Shown piece by piece: positions 9,974-19,483 of a stretch of DNA of 64,000 nucleotides. Location: the NCBI GenBank assembly GCA_002104535.1, contig NBOG01000007.1, positions 62,001 to 126,000 on the forward strand. Reading direction: 5' to 3'. Source of the stretch: Cognaticolwellia sediminilitoris. Its GTDB lineage: Bacteria; Pseudomonadota; Gammaproteobacteria; Enterobacterales; Alteromonadaceae. The position numbers were made by a program, and so were the translations under genes. Under the pieces are notes generated by a model. The model searched no databases and had not been told where the DNA came from. It saw only the letters and a program-made list of their open reading frames with translations. Each line of letters opens with the position of its first letter. The stretch's first letter is position 1.

Positions 9974-10527
9974 TGAGTACACTGATCGCAATATTAGTCA
10001 TTGGTGTCATCGCGGCATTGTTTGGCGCTTTATTAGGTTTTGCCTCTGTTCGCTTTAAAGTTGAGGGCGACCCGTTAGCCGAGCAACTTGATGCTTTACT
10101 ACCACAAACTCAATGTGGTCAATGTGGCTATCCGGGTTGCAAACCTTATGCTGAAGCTGTTGCCAACGGTGAAGCTATTAATAAATGTGCGCCAGGTGGT
10201 GAAGACACCATCAAAAAGATAGCTGACTTAATGGGCGTGGAGGTTCAACCCTTAGATGAGAACCATGAAACAGATAACTCCCCCAAAGTCGCTTTTATTA
10301 TTGAAGAAGACTGTATCGGTTGTACTAAATGTATTCAAGCTTGTCCCGTTGACGCCATCATTGGCACAACCAAGCAAATGCACACGATTATTGCTGACGA
10401 GTGTACTGGCTGTGATTTATGTGTCGCACCTTGTCCAGTAGATTGTATAGAAATGATCCCTGTTGCAACCACAACGCAAAACTGGCAATGGGATTTAAAT
10501 AATATTCCTGTTGTACAGGTCGATTAG
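9973..10527 (+). CDS. rsxB: Electron transport complex subunit RsxB (RnfB), Fe-S protein
   Basis: A 184-residue protein with an N-terminal membrane anchor (about 3-25), then a four-cysteine cluster domain (CGQCGYPGC ... C, about 49-75). Two [4Fe-4S] ferredoxin motifs follow: [12 protein letters not shown] and [12 protein letters not shown]. This is the standard RnfB layout, passing electrons between the soluble and membrane parts of the complex. Overlaps rsxA by one base and is followed after 11 bp by rsxC. Confidence 0.97.
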   Translation: MSTLIAILVIGVIAALFGALLGFASVRFKVEGDPLAEQLDALLPQTQCGQCGYPGCKPYAEAVANGEAINKCAPGGEDTIKKIADLMGVEVQPLDENHETDNSPKVAFIIEEDCIGCTKCIQACPVDAIIGTTKQMHTIIADECTGCDLCVAPCPVDCIEMIPVATTTQNWQWDLNNIPVVQVD

Positions 10528-10538
10528 AAGAGGTTTGG

Positions 10539-13370
10539 GTGGATTCTGTTATTGAACGTATACAAAAAGGAAATTTTTGGCAATTTCATGGCGGCATACA
10601 TCCGCCTGAACAAAAGTTTCTAACCAGCACCAAACCGATTGCTAGTGCACAAATACCTGAACAATTAATCATCCCGATTCGTCAGCATATTGGCCAAGCA
10701 GGTAAGCTAATCGTTAATATCGGCGACAAAGTACTTAAAGGACAAGTTTTAAGTACTGCAGACAACCCTATGTCATTGCCAATACACGCCCCAACAAGTG
10801 GTACGGTTAGCGCTGTTCAATCAATGGCGATTCCACACCCTTCGGGCTTAAGTGAAACTTGTTTAATATTAACCCCTGACGGTGAAGACACATGGAAAAA
10901 GCGTTATATATGTCCTGATTACCAAAACTTAACTAAAGAAACTATTTTAGATAAAATAGCTAATGCTGGCATCGCAGGCATGGGCGGCGCGGGCTTTCCG
11001 ACACAAGTAAAAGTCAGCACCTTAGCTAAAATAGACTATTTAATTATAAATGCTGCTGAGTGTGAACCTTACATTACAGCGGACGATTTACTGATTCAGG
11101 AACATAGCCCAACCATCCTAGATGGCATTAAAATTTTAGATCATGTCCTAGCACCGAAAAACATTCTTATTGGAATAGAAGATAACAAACCTACCGCAAT
11201 CGAAGTTTTAAAGAAAGTTACGGCAGATATCGAACATATTAAAATCTGTGTGATTCCCACTAAATACCCTAGTGGCGGCGAAAAACAGTTAATACAAATA
11301 TTAACTGGTCAAGAAGTGCCGAGCGGTGTTTTACCGAGCTCCCTTGGGATTGTTATGCAAAATGTTGCAACATGTTTTGCCATTGCTGAAGCGGTAATTA
11401 GTGATACCCCCCTAATTAAGCGAGTAGTAACGGTAAGTGGTCAAGCACTTGAAAAACCACAAAATGTATGGGCACTTATTGGTACACCTGTTGGCTTTTT
11501 AACACAACAATGTGGTTATACTAACAGTCAAGACAAACATTTGATCATGGGCGGCCCCATGATGGGCTTCAGTTTACCCAATGACCAAATTCCTGTGATA
11601 AAAACCACTAACTGTATTTTGGCACCCAGTGAAATTGAAATAGCCTCACCCTTCTCTTCTACAAGCCGTAAAGAAGTAGAATGTATAAGATGCGGGCTAT
11701 GTGCTGACGCATGCCCTGCACAACTATTACCACAAGAACTTCAGTGGAGTGCAAAAGCAAAAGATCAACCACAACTTGAAAAGCTTAACTTATTTGACTG
11801 TATTGAATGTGGAGCCTGCGCTTACGTATGCCCAAGTCAAATACCTTTAGTACATTATTACCGTGTTGCTAAGGCTGAAATACGTCAACAAAAACTGCTT
11901 GATATCAAAGCCGAAAAAGCAAAAGTTAGATTTGAAGCACGTAAACTTAGACTGGAACGTGAAAAAATTGCACGTGCAGAAAAACATAAAAAAGCAGCTG
12001 AAGCACGCAAAGCCAGAATGAACGCAGGCACGCCAGCAGCTAAATCAGAAAAATCGGCAGTAGCTGCAGCGCTTGCTCGAGTAAAAGCTAAAAAAGCCCA
12101 AAGCAACTCCAACGATGATAAAACTATCGATACAACTGTCACAGCTGTTGCAAACGAATCCGTCGAACAAGTAAATGATAGTAAAAGCCAAGTAGCCAAT
12201 GCTATCGCCCGTGCGAAAGCAAAAAAACTAGCACAACAAAATCAAGTAAAGCTTGAATCGATTGATACCGCACAAGATATAGCATTACAAAAACCTGCAG
12301 CGACAAGCCAAGTCGAAACAGCAAAAGCTAGCGACAATAAAGTTGAACCGAAAAGTTCTCCTAAAGTCAGCGATAAAAAATCAAAAGTAGCGGCTGCCGT
12401 CGCCAAAGCGAAAGCTAAGGCAGAAGCTAAAAAACACCAATCTGAGGATTCAGCCAACGCGCAAGAACCAATTGAAGCGAAGCAAGTTAAGCGCAAAATT
12501 GATGCACCCTTTGAATCAAGCAATGAAAATGTTCACCCTGATATCGTTGTTCAAACCTCAACTGCTGATATTAAAAGCAATCCAATTGAAGATAAAAAAG
12601 CTAAAGTAGCCGCGGCAGTTGCCAAAGCAAAAGCTAAGGCACAAGCTAAAAAGCGTAAAGATGCAGCAACAACACAAGCCGAAGAACCCGTTGTTGAAAA
12701 CCCCGTACTCGATAGCGCCGCAGTAGTAAATGTTGAGAAAGCTGAAATAAAACCGGCTATTTCTGAAAGTAACAATAAGCCTCAAGCTGATGAGCAAACA
12801 ACAACTACGGATGATAAAGCCGATATAACGACGGCTAAAAAAGCTAAAGTAGCTGCCGTAGTTGCCAAAGCAAAAGCAAAGTCGAAGGCTCAAAACAAGA
12901 CGAAGGCAACAGAGGCTGAAGTAGAACAGAAAGCTGTAAAAAATAATATTAGCAATGTGCAAAAGTCAGGTGACCGTTATACACAGTCACCGGAGCACAA
13001 TACTTCATCAAGCGATGGCAAAGTATCCGAGCAAGTAATAACAAATAACGCTTTATCGCAAGAAAATCAGCTTCCTGATTTAACACCACAAAACCAGCAG
13101 CATTTAGAGAAAACAGATAAGCCAAAATCAGCTGACCGCAAAGCTAAAATAGCAGCAGCGATTGCAAAGGCAAAAGCTAAAAAGCTTGCTCAAACTTCTC
13201 AGTCAGCAACTGAAACTGAATCAACAGTAGAAAATGAAATAGATAATAGCCCATCAAAAAAGCCAGCCACTATTGATGAGCAGAAGAAAGCACGAATTGC
13301 TGCAACCATTGCGAAAGCTAAAGCAAAAAAACTTGCAGCTTCAAGCAAAAATTCACAACCTTCAGAGTAA
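10539..13370 (+). CDS. rsxC: Electron transport complex subunit RsxC (RnfC) with long Lys/Ala repeat tail
   Basis: This 943-residue subunit receives electrons from NADH. Residues 1-450 hold the conserved core: GGIHPPE at the N-terminus, the glycine-rich AGMGGAGFPTQVK nucleotide site near residue 150, and two ferredoxin motifs (CIRCGLCADACP and CIECGACAYVCP, about 385-430). After residue 450 comes a charged tail of nearly 500 residues with seven copies of a KxKxAAAxAKAKAK module. Similar tails occur in E. coli RsxC (740 residues); this one is longer. Start is GTG with AGAGG upstream, and the N-terminus matches E. coli. Confidence 0.95.
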   Translation: MDSVIERIQKGNFWQFHGGIHPPEQKFLTSTKPIASAQIPEQLIIPIRQHIGQAGKLIVNIGDKVLKGQVLSTADNPMSLPIHAPTSGTVSAVQSMAIPHPSGLSETCLILTPDGEDTWKKRYICPDYQNLTKETILDKIANAGIAGMGGAGFPTQVKVSTLAKIDYLIINAAECEPYITADDLLIQEHSPTILDGIKILDHVLAPKNILIGIEDNKPTAIEVLKKVTADIEHIKICVIPTKYPSGGEKQLIQILTGQEVPSGVLPSSLGIVMQNVATCFAIAEAVISDTPLIKRVVTVSGQALEKPQNVWALIGTPVGFLTQQCGYTNSQDKHLIMGGPMMGFSLPNDQIPVIKTTNCILAPSEIEIASPFSSTSRKEVECIRCGLCADACPAQLLPQELQWSAKAKDQPQLEKLNLFDCIECGACAYVCPSQIPLVHYYRVAKAEIRQQKLLDIKAEKAKVRFEARKLRLEREKIARAEKHKKAAEARKARMNAGTPAAKSEKSAVAAALARVKAKKAQSNSNDDKTIDTTVTAVANESVEQVNDSKSQVANAIARAKAKKLAQQNQVKLESIDTAQDIALQKPAATSQVETAKASDNKVEPKSSPKVSDKKSKVAAAVAKAKAKAEAKKHQSEDSANAQEPIEAKQVKRKIDAPFESSNENVHPDIVVQTSTADIKSNPIEDKKAKVAAAVAKAKAKAQAKKRKDAATTQAEEPVVENPVLDSAAVVNVEKAEIKPAISESNNKPQADEQTTTTDDKADITTAKKAKVAAVVAKAKAKSKAQNKTKATEAEVEQKAVKNNISNVQKSGDRYTQSPEHNTSSSDGKVSEQVITNNALSQENQLPDLTPQNQQHLEKTDKPKSADRKAKIAAAIAKAKAKKLAQTSQSATETESTVENEIDNSPSKKPATIDEQKKARIAATIAKAKAKKLAASSKNSQPSE
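12042..13340 (+). repeat. Seven Lys/Ala helical modules encoded in the rsxC tail
   Basis: Seven degenerate modules of about 17-20 codons with the pattern K-x-K-[VI]-A-A-[AVT]-[VI]-A-K-A-K-A-K occur near 12042, 12179, 12373, 12591, 12833, 13137 and 13283. They are separated by 25-80 codons of acidic, Ser/Thr-rich linker. The modules are alike at protein level but differ in codons, so they are old rather than recently slipped repeats. The low-complexity coding creates long meaningless frames on the minus strand. Confidence 0.85.
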
Positions 13371-13379
13371 TTGAACCCT

Positions 13380-14444
13380 ATGGCATTTTGGATAGCAAGC
13401 TCCCCACATAATCATCAACAAAGTGAAACATCTGCTCTGATGCGGATGGTGATTTATGCCACTATTCCTGGTATTTTCGCCCAATGGTATTTCTTTGGTT
13501 GGGGCAACTTAATTCATATTTCGTTGGCTGTGATCACAGCAATTATTGCCGAATTTACGATATTGTCACTACGCAAAAAACAAATAACACAACAGCTATT
13601 TGATGGTAGTGCCATTTTAACAGCAGTTTTACTCGGCATTAGTTTACCGGCCCTAGCACCTTGGTGGGTAACCATAACAGGCACTGTTTTTGCCATTGTA
13701 GTTGTCAAACAACTCTATGGCGGTTTAGGACATAATCCATTTAATCCTGCAATGGCCGCTTATGTCATGTTGCTAATTTCATTCCCAGTTCAAATGACTT
13801 CATGGCAACCACCATTATCACTGTTGGCCATGGACATTCAATTAACCGATACACTTTATGTTATTTTCTCTGGTTATACTCCACAAGGTTACTCTGTAGA
13901 GCAAATTCGGACACACATTGACGGCTTTACAATGGCAACGCCACTAGACACTGTTAAAACCAATTTAACCTTAGGCCTAACTGTTGTTGAAAGTATGGAA
14001 GCCCCGACGATAGGGAAACACTTTGGTGTAGGTTGGGAATGGATTAACGCGGGTTTTCTTCTTGGCGGGCTATTTTTACTGAGTAAAAAAGCCATTCATT
14101 GGACAACACCAACAAGCTTTTTATTCAGTTTATTCGTTTGTAGTTTTATCGCCTTTATTATTAGCCCTGATAGCAGTGCTTCAACTATGTTTCATTGGTT
14201 TACTGGTGCGACAATGCTGGGAGCGTTTTTTATTCTCACCGACCCAGTTTCTGGTGCGACAAGTGTTAAAGGGAGATTGATTTTTGGTGCCCTTGCCGGC
14301 CTATTAGTGTTCTTGATCAGAAAGTTTGGCGGCTACCCTGATGCTGTCGCATTTGCAGTTTTATTATGTAATATGTCTGCTCCTTTGATCGACCAATACA
14401 CGCGCCCTAGAACCTACGGTCATCAATTAGGGGAGAAAAAGTAA
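13380..14444 (+). CDS. rsxD: Electron transport complex subunit RsxD (RnfD)
   Basis: A 354-residue integral membrane subunit. The motif DPVSGATS near residue 290 carries the Thr to which FMN is covalently bound in RnfD/NqrB. The open frame extends to a TTG at 13371, but ATG at 13380 gives MAFWIASSPHNHQQ, which aligns with the E. coli N-terminus MVFRIASSPYTHNQ, so I start there. Its TAA overlaps the rsxG ATG by one base. Confidence 0.95.
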   Translation: MAFWIASSPHNHQQSETSALMRMVIYATIPGIFAQWYFFGWGNLIHISLAVITAIIAEFTILSLRKKQITQQLFDGSAILTAVLLGISLPALAPWWVTITGTVFAIVVVKQLYGGLGHNPFNPAMAAYVMLLISFPVQMTSWQPPLSLLAMDIQLTDTLYVIFSGYTPQGYSVEQIRTHIDGFTMATPLDTVKTNLTLGLTVVESMEAPTIGKHFGVGWEWINAGFLLGGLFLLSKKAIHWTTPTSFLFSLFVCSFIAFIISPDSSASTMFHWFTGATMLGAFFILTDPVSGATSVKGRLIFGALAGLLVFLIRKFGGYPDAVAFAVLLCNMSAPLIDQYTRPRTYGHQLGEKK

Positions 14445-15082
14445 TGTCTGATCTTAAACCGGCAATATCAAAAAATTCTCTAATACTTGGTTTATTTGCC
14501 ATTGCTTGTACTGCCGCCGTTGGTTTAGTCAATCTTTATACAAAAGATAGGATCGAAGTGCAGGCACAACAACAGTTAATTAAGCAATTAAATGAAATTG
14601 TTGCGAAAAATAAACATGACAATGAAATGTTTCGTGATTGTATTAAAGCTCCCGACACAAATAGTAATTTATTTATCGATGTTATTTACCGAGCTCGGCT
14701 TAATAACACACCGACAGCGGCAGCTATCAAAACGGTAGCGCCTAATGGTTATAGTGGTAATATTGAATTACTAATCGCGGTAAATACTGACGGTAGTGTT
14801 AGCGGTGTACGCACTTTACAACATAAAGAAACTCCTGGTTTAGGCGATAAAATCGAACTGAGAAAAAGTGACTGGATCACCAAGTTTTCTGGTAAAAAAG
14901 TCCTTAATAAAAAAGATAGCCGCTGGGCAGTGGTAAAAGATGGTGGTATGTTCGACCAATTTACCGGCGCAACCATTACCCCCAGAGCGATAGTTGAAAC
15001 GGTTAAAAAAACTGTCGATTATTTTAAAGCGAATCAAAGTCAAATATTTTCCACCGCCAGTAATTGCGGAGCTAAGTCATGA
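14444..15082 (+). CDS. rsxG: Electron transport complex subunit RsxG (RnfG), covalent flavoprotein
   Basis: A 212-residue protein with one N-terminal membrane helix (about 12-30) and a periplasmic FMN-binding domain. The motif [11 protein letters not shown] (about 175-185) contains the Thr expected to carry FMN by a phosphoester bond. [12 protein letters not shown] is also typical of the family. It overlaps rsxE by four bases (ATGA), so the two are translationally coupled. Confidence 0.96.
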   Translation: MSDLKPAISKNSLILGLFAIACTAAVGLVNLYTKDRIEVQAQQQLIKQLNEIVAKNKHDNEMFRDCIKAPDTNSNLFIDVIYRARLNNTPTAAAIKTVAPNGYSGNIELLIAVNTDGSVSGVRTLQHKETPGLGDKIELRKSDWITKFSGKKVLNKKDSRWAVVKDGGMFDQFTGATITPRAIVETVKKTVDYFKANQSQIFSTASNCGAKS

Positions 15083-15783
15083 AAATGAATCCTGAATATA
15101 AAGAATTAGCGTGGCAAGGTTTGTGGAAAAACAACCCAGGCATAGTTCAGCTACTAGGTCTCTGTCCATTGCTGGCAGTAACCTCTACGGTTGTTAATGC
15201 GCTAGGGTTAGGTGTCGCAACATTGTTCGTACTTATCTGTTCAAACGCCACTGTTTCGGCCATTAGGCATTGGGTACCTAAAGAAATTCGTATCCCTATT
15301 TTTGTTCTTATCATTGCCGCCTTTGTTACTTGCGTGCAGTTATTAATGAACGCTTTTACCTATAACTTGTACCAATCATTAGGTATTTTTCTGCCTTTAA
15401 TCGTTACCAACTGTGCCATTATAGGGCGCGCCGAAGCTTATGCTTCTAAAAACCCAGTAGCCCAAGCTAGCTTTGACGGTTTAATGATGGGCTTAGGTTT
15501 CTTAGCCGTTTTAGTATTTCTTGGTGCCATTCGTGAAGTTCTAGGGCAAGGCACATTATTCGATGGCGCAAACTTATTACTTGGACCTTGGGCAACCCAA
15601 CTTAAAATAGAAGTGTATCAACTCGATAGTCAGTTTTTGTTAGCCATGCTGCCACCCGGTGCATTTATTGCCATGGGCTTTTTAATTGCAGGTAAAAACT
15701 TTATTGATAGTAGGATTGCTCAAGCAAAACCTAAAAAGCTAGACAAAGCTATTGAACGCGTTCGGGTAAATTTTGAAAATTAA
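15079..15783 (+). CDS. rsxE: Electron transport complex subunit RsxE (RnfE)
   Basis: A 234-residue membrane protein paralogous to RsxA, with conserved [18 protein letters not shown] near the N-terminus and [20 protein letters not shown] in the middle. The cysteines match those that hold the membrane Fe-S cluster shared with RsxA. Last gene of the complex; nth follows after 49 bp, an arrangement also seen in E. coli. Confidence 0.96.
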   Translation: MKMNPEYKELAWQGLWKNNPGIVQLLGLCPLLAVTSTVVNALGLGVATLFVLICSNATVSAIRHWVPKEIRIPIFVLIIAAFVTCVQLLMNAFTYNLYQSLGIFLPLIVTNCAIIGRAEAYASKNPVAQASFDGLMMGLGFLAVLVFLGAIREVLGQGTLFDGANLLLGPWATQLKIEVYQLDSQFLLAMLPPGAFIAMGFLIAGKNFIDSRIAQAKPKKLDKAIERVRVNFEN

Positions 15784-15832
15784 CAAAATTTAAAGCAAAT
15801 AACTCTAGTTCACACAATAATAAGTAAGCTTT

Positions 15833-16465
15833 ATGAATAAAGAAAAAAGAATAGAAATGCTAACCCGCTTAAGGGACGATAACCCTACTCCAACCACAGA
15901 ACTTAACTTTTCAAGCCCGTTTGAGTTATTGATAGCGGTATTATTGTCTGCTCAAGCAACGGACGTTAGTGTAAACAAAGCCACAGATAAGCTTTACCCA
16001 GTCGCTAATACCCCACAAGCTATATTAGACCTTGGCCTTGACGGTTTAAAATCGTATATAAAAACTATTGGCTTATTTAACACCAAAGCTGTAAACACCC
16101 TTAAAACCTGTCAAATGTTGATCGATCTACACGGCGGTGAAGTGCCTGAAAACAGAGCAGCACTTGAAGCCTTACCTGGCGTTGGAAGAAAAACAGCTAA
16201 CGTAGTACTTAATACCGCCTTTGGCTGGCCTACCATCGCCGTAGACACGCATATATATCGCGTCTCTAATCGCACCAAACTCGCGATGGGCAAAACGGTC
16301 GAGAAAGTAGAAGAAAAGCTACTTAAAGTCATTCCTGCCGAATTTAAAGTAGACGTTCATCACTGGTTGATATTACATGGTCGCTATACCTGCATCGCCC
16401 GCAAGCCACGCTGCGGCAGCTGTATTATTGAAGACTTGTGTGAGTTTAAAGACAAGACTGAGTAG
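15833..16465 (+). CDS. nth: Endonuclease III (Nth), DNA glycosylase/AP lyase, with a mosaic 3' end
   Basis: A 210-residue base-excision repair enzyme that removes oxidised pyrimidines. The helix-hairpin-helix LPGVGRKTANVVL holds the catalytic Lys, and VDTHIYRV holds the catalytic Asp. The cluster motif C-x6-C-x2-C-x5-C is complete at the C-terminus. From 16221 to 16368 it is identical to a broken copy at 17818-17965; after that the two tails differ at about 24 of 93 positions, mostly third codon bases. The gene is intact, but its last 80 codons probably came in by recombination. The tail here is richer in GC than the broken copy. Confidence 0.96.
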   Translation: MNKEKRIEMLTRLRDDNPTPTTELNFSSPFELLIAVLLSAQATDVSVNKATDKLYPVANTPQAILDLGLDGLKSYIKTIGLFNTKAVNTLKTCQMLIDLHGGEVPENRAALEALPGVGRKTANVVLNTAFGWPTIAVDTHIYRVSNRTKLAMGKTVEKVEEKLLKVIPAEFKVDVHHWLILHGRYTCIARKPRCGSCIIEDLCEFKDKTE

Positions 16466-16582
16466 CTAAATGACTATTTGAGCCGAAAGCAGACAATTTT
16501 TCAAAGGTTTTAATAGGCACTTTATTCATAACTGCCGTTTGTATTTCATTTACAAAATACAGCCAATAGCGATAAGAAGATA

Positions 16583-17641
16583 TCAATGATAATAGGCTGC
16601 AATTTCATCAACAAACTCTATTGGTAAACTTCCCAACAAATTGGTGAGAACAATAATAGATAAATTGTCTTCAGGATAAATTATAAGAGTTACGGCATTA
16701 CCTCCACTGGAGCTAACTGCGGAATTTGATTCTCTAGCAATCACCTGCCAACCAGCAGCATAACCGTTTTCTCTATCATTAAAACCTGCGGTATTGCCAT
16801 CTTTCAATCTATGTGGTTTCCATAAAGAATTTAAGTATGTTGCATCGAAAATCTTATGTGCTTGTAGCGCTAATACAAATTTCGCTAACTCGTGTGCATT
16901 GGCAGACATGCCCGCAGCAGGCCTCAAAATAGGTGGAAAGTTCAACTCCATACTATGATGGTTGCCATTAGAATAAAAGTACTGCTGAGCAATGGGCACC
17001 CTAAAGCTATTTTTTGCTGTTTCAGTCATTTCAATTTCCAATAGAAATTCTTTCAACGTGTTGCTGTAACTTTTACCAGAGTATTTCTCAATTATTTTCC
17101 CTAATATTGCATATCCTGTTTGATTGTAGTTGAACGCTAATTCAGGCTCACTTTGCAATGGCAGTTTCTTTACTTCTTCCCATGCGCTTGCATCACTCCC
17201 ATCTCCTACTAGCTCAATTACATTGCCCGTCAATATACTGGGTAACCCAGAGGTATGGGATAAAATTTGTTCAATGGTTATTGATTGCCATGAACTTGGC
17301 AAATTATCTAAATGTAAGCCAATTGGGTCTGTTAAAACTAACTTATTTAGTGATGCTAGCTTTACAATTAAAGTGCCCGTAAAAGCCTTAGTCATTGAGT
17401 TAATAGGAAAAATCGTGTCTGTTTGTACTTCCATTGCCTTTTCAATGTCCAAGTGTCCGTAGTTAGAGAGTTTGACCAACTTTCCATTTTGAATAACGGC
17501 TAGTTGCAGTCCGGGGATATGATTTGCTTCCATTTTTTTCTTTATAAAAGCATCAACTGTGTCTGCTCGAGCCTGACTAACGTTGAGGGCCAAGAACAAC
17601 ATTCCTACAACGTAAAATACAACTCTCTTTAAACCGTCCAT
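16583..17641 (-). CDS. Secreted serine hydrolase, beta-lactamase/penicillin-binding-protein fold
   Basis: A 352-residue protein with a signal peptide (about 1-26, ending ARA-D). It belongs to the class C beta-lactamase-like serine hydrolases (Pfam Beta-lactamase). The nucleophile motif SxxK is S82-M-T-K85. The Tyr motif reads Y172-N-Q instead of the usual YxN, and a Ser-Ser-Gly-Gly stretch near 310 stands where KTG or HxG is expected. These changes argue against a true beta-lactamase; an esterase or peptidase role is possible but not shown. It lies on the opposite strand between nth and an nth fragment, so it probably arrived with the recombination that made the mosaic. Confidence 0.8.
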   Translation of the reverse strand: MDGLKRVVFYVVGMLFLALNVSQARADTVDAFIKKKMEANHIPGLQLAVIQNGKLVKLSNYGHLDIEKAMEVQTDTIFPINSMTKAFTGTLIVKLASLNKLVLTDPIGLHLDNLPSSWQSITIEQILSHTSGLPSILTGNVIELVGDGSDASAWEEVKKLPLQSEPELAFNYNQTGYAILGKIIEKYSGKSYSNTLKEFLLEIEMTETAKNSFRVPIAQQYFYSNGNHHSMELNFPPILRPAAGMSANAHELAKFVLALQAHKIFDATYLNSLWKPHRLKDGNTAGFNDRENGYAAGWQVIARESNSAVSSSGGNAVTLIIYPEDNLSIIVLTNLLGSLPIEFVDEIAAYYH

Positions 17642-17756
17642 AGTTTTACCATTTTAACCTCATCATTATAAATAGAATTATGCTTACATAGCTCCAAGCG
17701 GCTTAAGCATATCACATAAAACAATACCTTACGTTGATTACATCCACCAAATCTCT

Positions 17757-17817
17757 ATGGAAACGACATCGGTTTATGCAAAATGGACGTTTATAATAAG
17801 TCTACTTTCATTATCCA
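17757..17817 (+). pseudogene. Truncated start of an unknown membrane-protein gene, cut by the nth junction
   Basis: An ATG opens about 20 codons (METTSVYAKWTFIISLLSLS) that look like the first segment of a small membrane protein. They run straight into nth-derived sequence at 17818. The resulting 105-codon frame (17757-18074) is a chance fusion read partly in the wrong nth frame. I see no clear ribosome binding site and consider it a remnant rather than a working gene. Confidence 0.45.
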
Positions 17818-18058
17818 TTGGCTGGCCTACCATCGCCGTAGACACGCATATATATCGCGTCTCTAATCGCACCAAACTCGCGATGGGCAAAACGGTCGAG
17901 AAAGTAGAAGAAAAGCTACTTAAAGTCATTCCTGCCGAATTTAAAGTAGACGTTCATCACTGGTTAATTTTACATGGCCGTTATACTTGTGTTGCGAAAA
18001 ACCGAGATGCGGTTCTTGCATTATTGAAGACTTGTGTGACTTTAAAGATAAAACTTAA
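17818..18058 (+). pseudogene. Second, broken 3' end of nth
   Basis: This 241-bp segment matches nth 16221-16465. The first 148 bp are identical; the rest is about 74% identical. It lacks the first two thirds of the gene, including the catalytic Lys. It also has one base missing in an A run near 17996-18000 (five A where six keep the frame). With that base restored it reads through the complete Fe-S motif to a stop at 18056-18058. The AT-rich tail looks more like the rest of this chromosome than the tail of the complete gene, so this may be the original nth end. Confidence 0.9.
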
Positions 18059-18255
18059 GCTTAATACAATCTAATTATATTATTGCATTAGTTAAACTTA
18101 TATAAAGAGCTATTCAAAATTTATAGCATTATGTGATGCAAACCTTACGTCTATAACTAGGCTAAAAAACTATTATAGAGAATATATTTGTGCAAGAATG
18201 TTAAAATCAATAAGCATATCTAGCTTTTCAACCTGTCATTTAGCCAAATTAAATC

Positions 18256-18867
18256 ATGGATTATCTACTCACGATTATAATGTTTGCCATTTCATCATCA
18301 GTAACACCGGGACCTAATAATATTACCGTAATGGCTTCTGGTGTTAACTTCGGTATTAAAAAAAGTTTACCTGTATTTACCGGAATATGCTTTGGTTTTG
18401 CTTTAATGTTATTTTTAGTGGGTATTGGCTTTGGGCAAATATTTACTAAAATGCCCATTTTGCATGTCATTATTAAAACTTTAGGTATCCTATATTTGCT
18501 TTATTTTGCTTACGTAATCGCTAACGCTGGTGAAATAAATAACGCTAATACCCGACAAAAGCCTTTTACCTTTCTAAATGGCGTTTTGTTTCAATGGTTG
18601 AATGTAAAAGCTTGGGTAGTAGCAACTGGGGCTATCGCCGCATTCACTTCGGTAGGGGCTGACTTTTATCAACAAGTCCTTATCATCACATTTACATTTT
18701 TACTGATTTCATTTCCGTGCGTCGGGATTTGGTTATTCTTTGGCTCAACACTAAAAAACAAGCTAAAATCAAAACGTCACCTGCTTATGTTTAACTATGC
18801 TATGTCAGGTTTATTAGTGTTATCAATAGTTCCGATCATCATAGAGCTAGTTATTCAATTTATCTAA
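18256..18867 (+). CDS. LysE/RhtB-family amino-acid exporter
   Basis: A 203-residue membrane protein with about six helices. The N-terminal SSVTPGPNNITVMASGVNFG motif and the following glycine-rich helix are hallmarks of LysE/RhtB translocators, which export amino acids or related small molecules. Substrate cannot be told from sequence. Stands alone after the nth fragment. Confidence 0.85.
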   Translation: MDYLLTIIMFAISSSVTPGPNNITVMASGVNFGIKKSLPVFTGICFGFALMLFLVGIGFGQIFTKMPILHVIIKTLGILYLLYFAYVIANAGEINNANTRQKPFTFLNGVLFQWLNVKAWVVATGAIAAFTSVGADFYQQVLIITFTFLLISFPCVGIWLFFGSTLKNKLKSKRHLLMFNYAMSGLLVLSIVPIIIELVIQFI

Positions 18868-19014
18868 ACATATGCATTGCTAGCTTTATTAATATTGCTC
18901 TGACTAGTTATTTTGTGAACACAAAGTACTATAATGCCTTTGCACTCAATTTAGCTTCTGAGCAGTGTTTTTTATCCTATTTTTAAAATTTAAATTAAAG
19001 TTGATGAGTATTTT

Positions 19015-19434
19015 ATGAAATTTTTGCACAGTATGGTTCGTGTTAAAGACCTAGATAAATCATTAGAGTTTTATGTTAAACATTTAGGTTTAATCGAAAC
19101 TCGTCGTGTTGATGTACCAGAAGGAAAGTTTAGTCTAATATTTTTAGCAACGGAACCTGGCGCTGCTGAAATCGAACTGACACATAATTGGGGCTCAGAA
19201 GAAGACTACACTGTTGGTCGAAATTTTGGCCATTTAGCCTTTGAAGTTGACGATATATATGCCTTATGTGAAAAACTCATGGCTGCAGGTATCACCATTA
19301 ATCGTCCACCTCGCTGTGGCCATATGGCGTTTGTTAAGTCACCTGACAATATCTCAATAGAGTTATTACAAAAAGGTGAACGACTCGCACCACAAGAACC
19401 TTGGGCAAGCATGGAAAACATTGGCAGTTGGTAA
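19015..19434 (+). CDS. gloA: Lactoylglutathione lyase (glyoxalase I), VOC superfamily
   Basis: A 139-residue VOC-fold protein. The expected metal ligands of GloA are present: H5, E54, H73 and E116, in contexts [27 protein letters not shown] and ISIELLQ. Glyoxalase I converts the methylglyoxal-glutathione adduct to S-lactoylglutathione. Length agrees with E. coli GloA (135). Monocistronic; a 12-bp inverted repeat lies 50 bp downstream. Confidence 0.88.
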   Translation: MKFLHSMVRVKDLDKSLEFYVKHLGLIETRRVDVPEGKFSLIFLATEPGAAEIELTHNWGSEEDYTVGRNFGHLAFEVDDIYALCEKLMAAGITINRPPRCGHMAFVKSPDNISIELLQKGERLAPQEPWASMENIGSW

Positions 19435-19483
19435 CCTCTAACAATAACGGTTTAACTATTTCCAATTTATTGGACTAAAAATC

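Noticed and set aside
12558-12962. Long cysteine- and phenylalanine-rich frame antisense to rsxC (also 11885-12199, 12242-12523, 12551-12775)
   Set aside because: Shadow of the Lys/Ala repeat tail; codon pattern follows the sense strand and no ribosome binding site is present.
16583-17641. Chromosomal AmpC-type beta-lactamase
   Set aside because: YxN and KTG motifs are not conserved and no ampR-like regulator is adjacent.
17757-18074. 105-codon ORF read as a gene
   Set aside because: It fuses a remnant N-terminus to a frameshifted nth fragment; better described as two pieces of a recombination joint.
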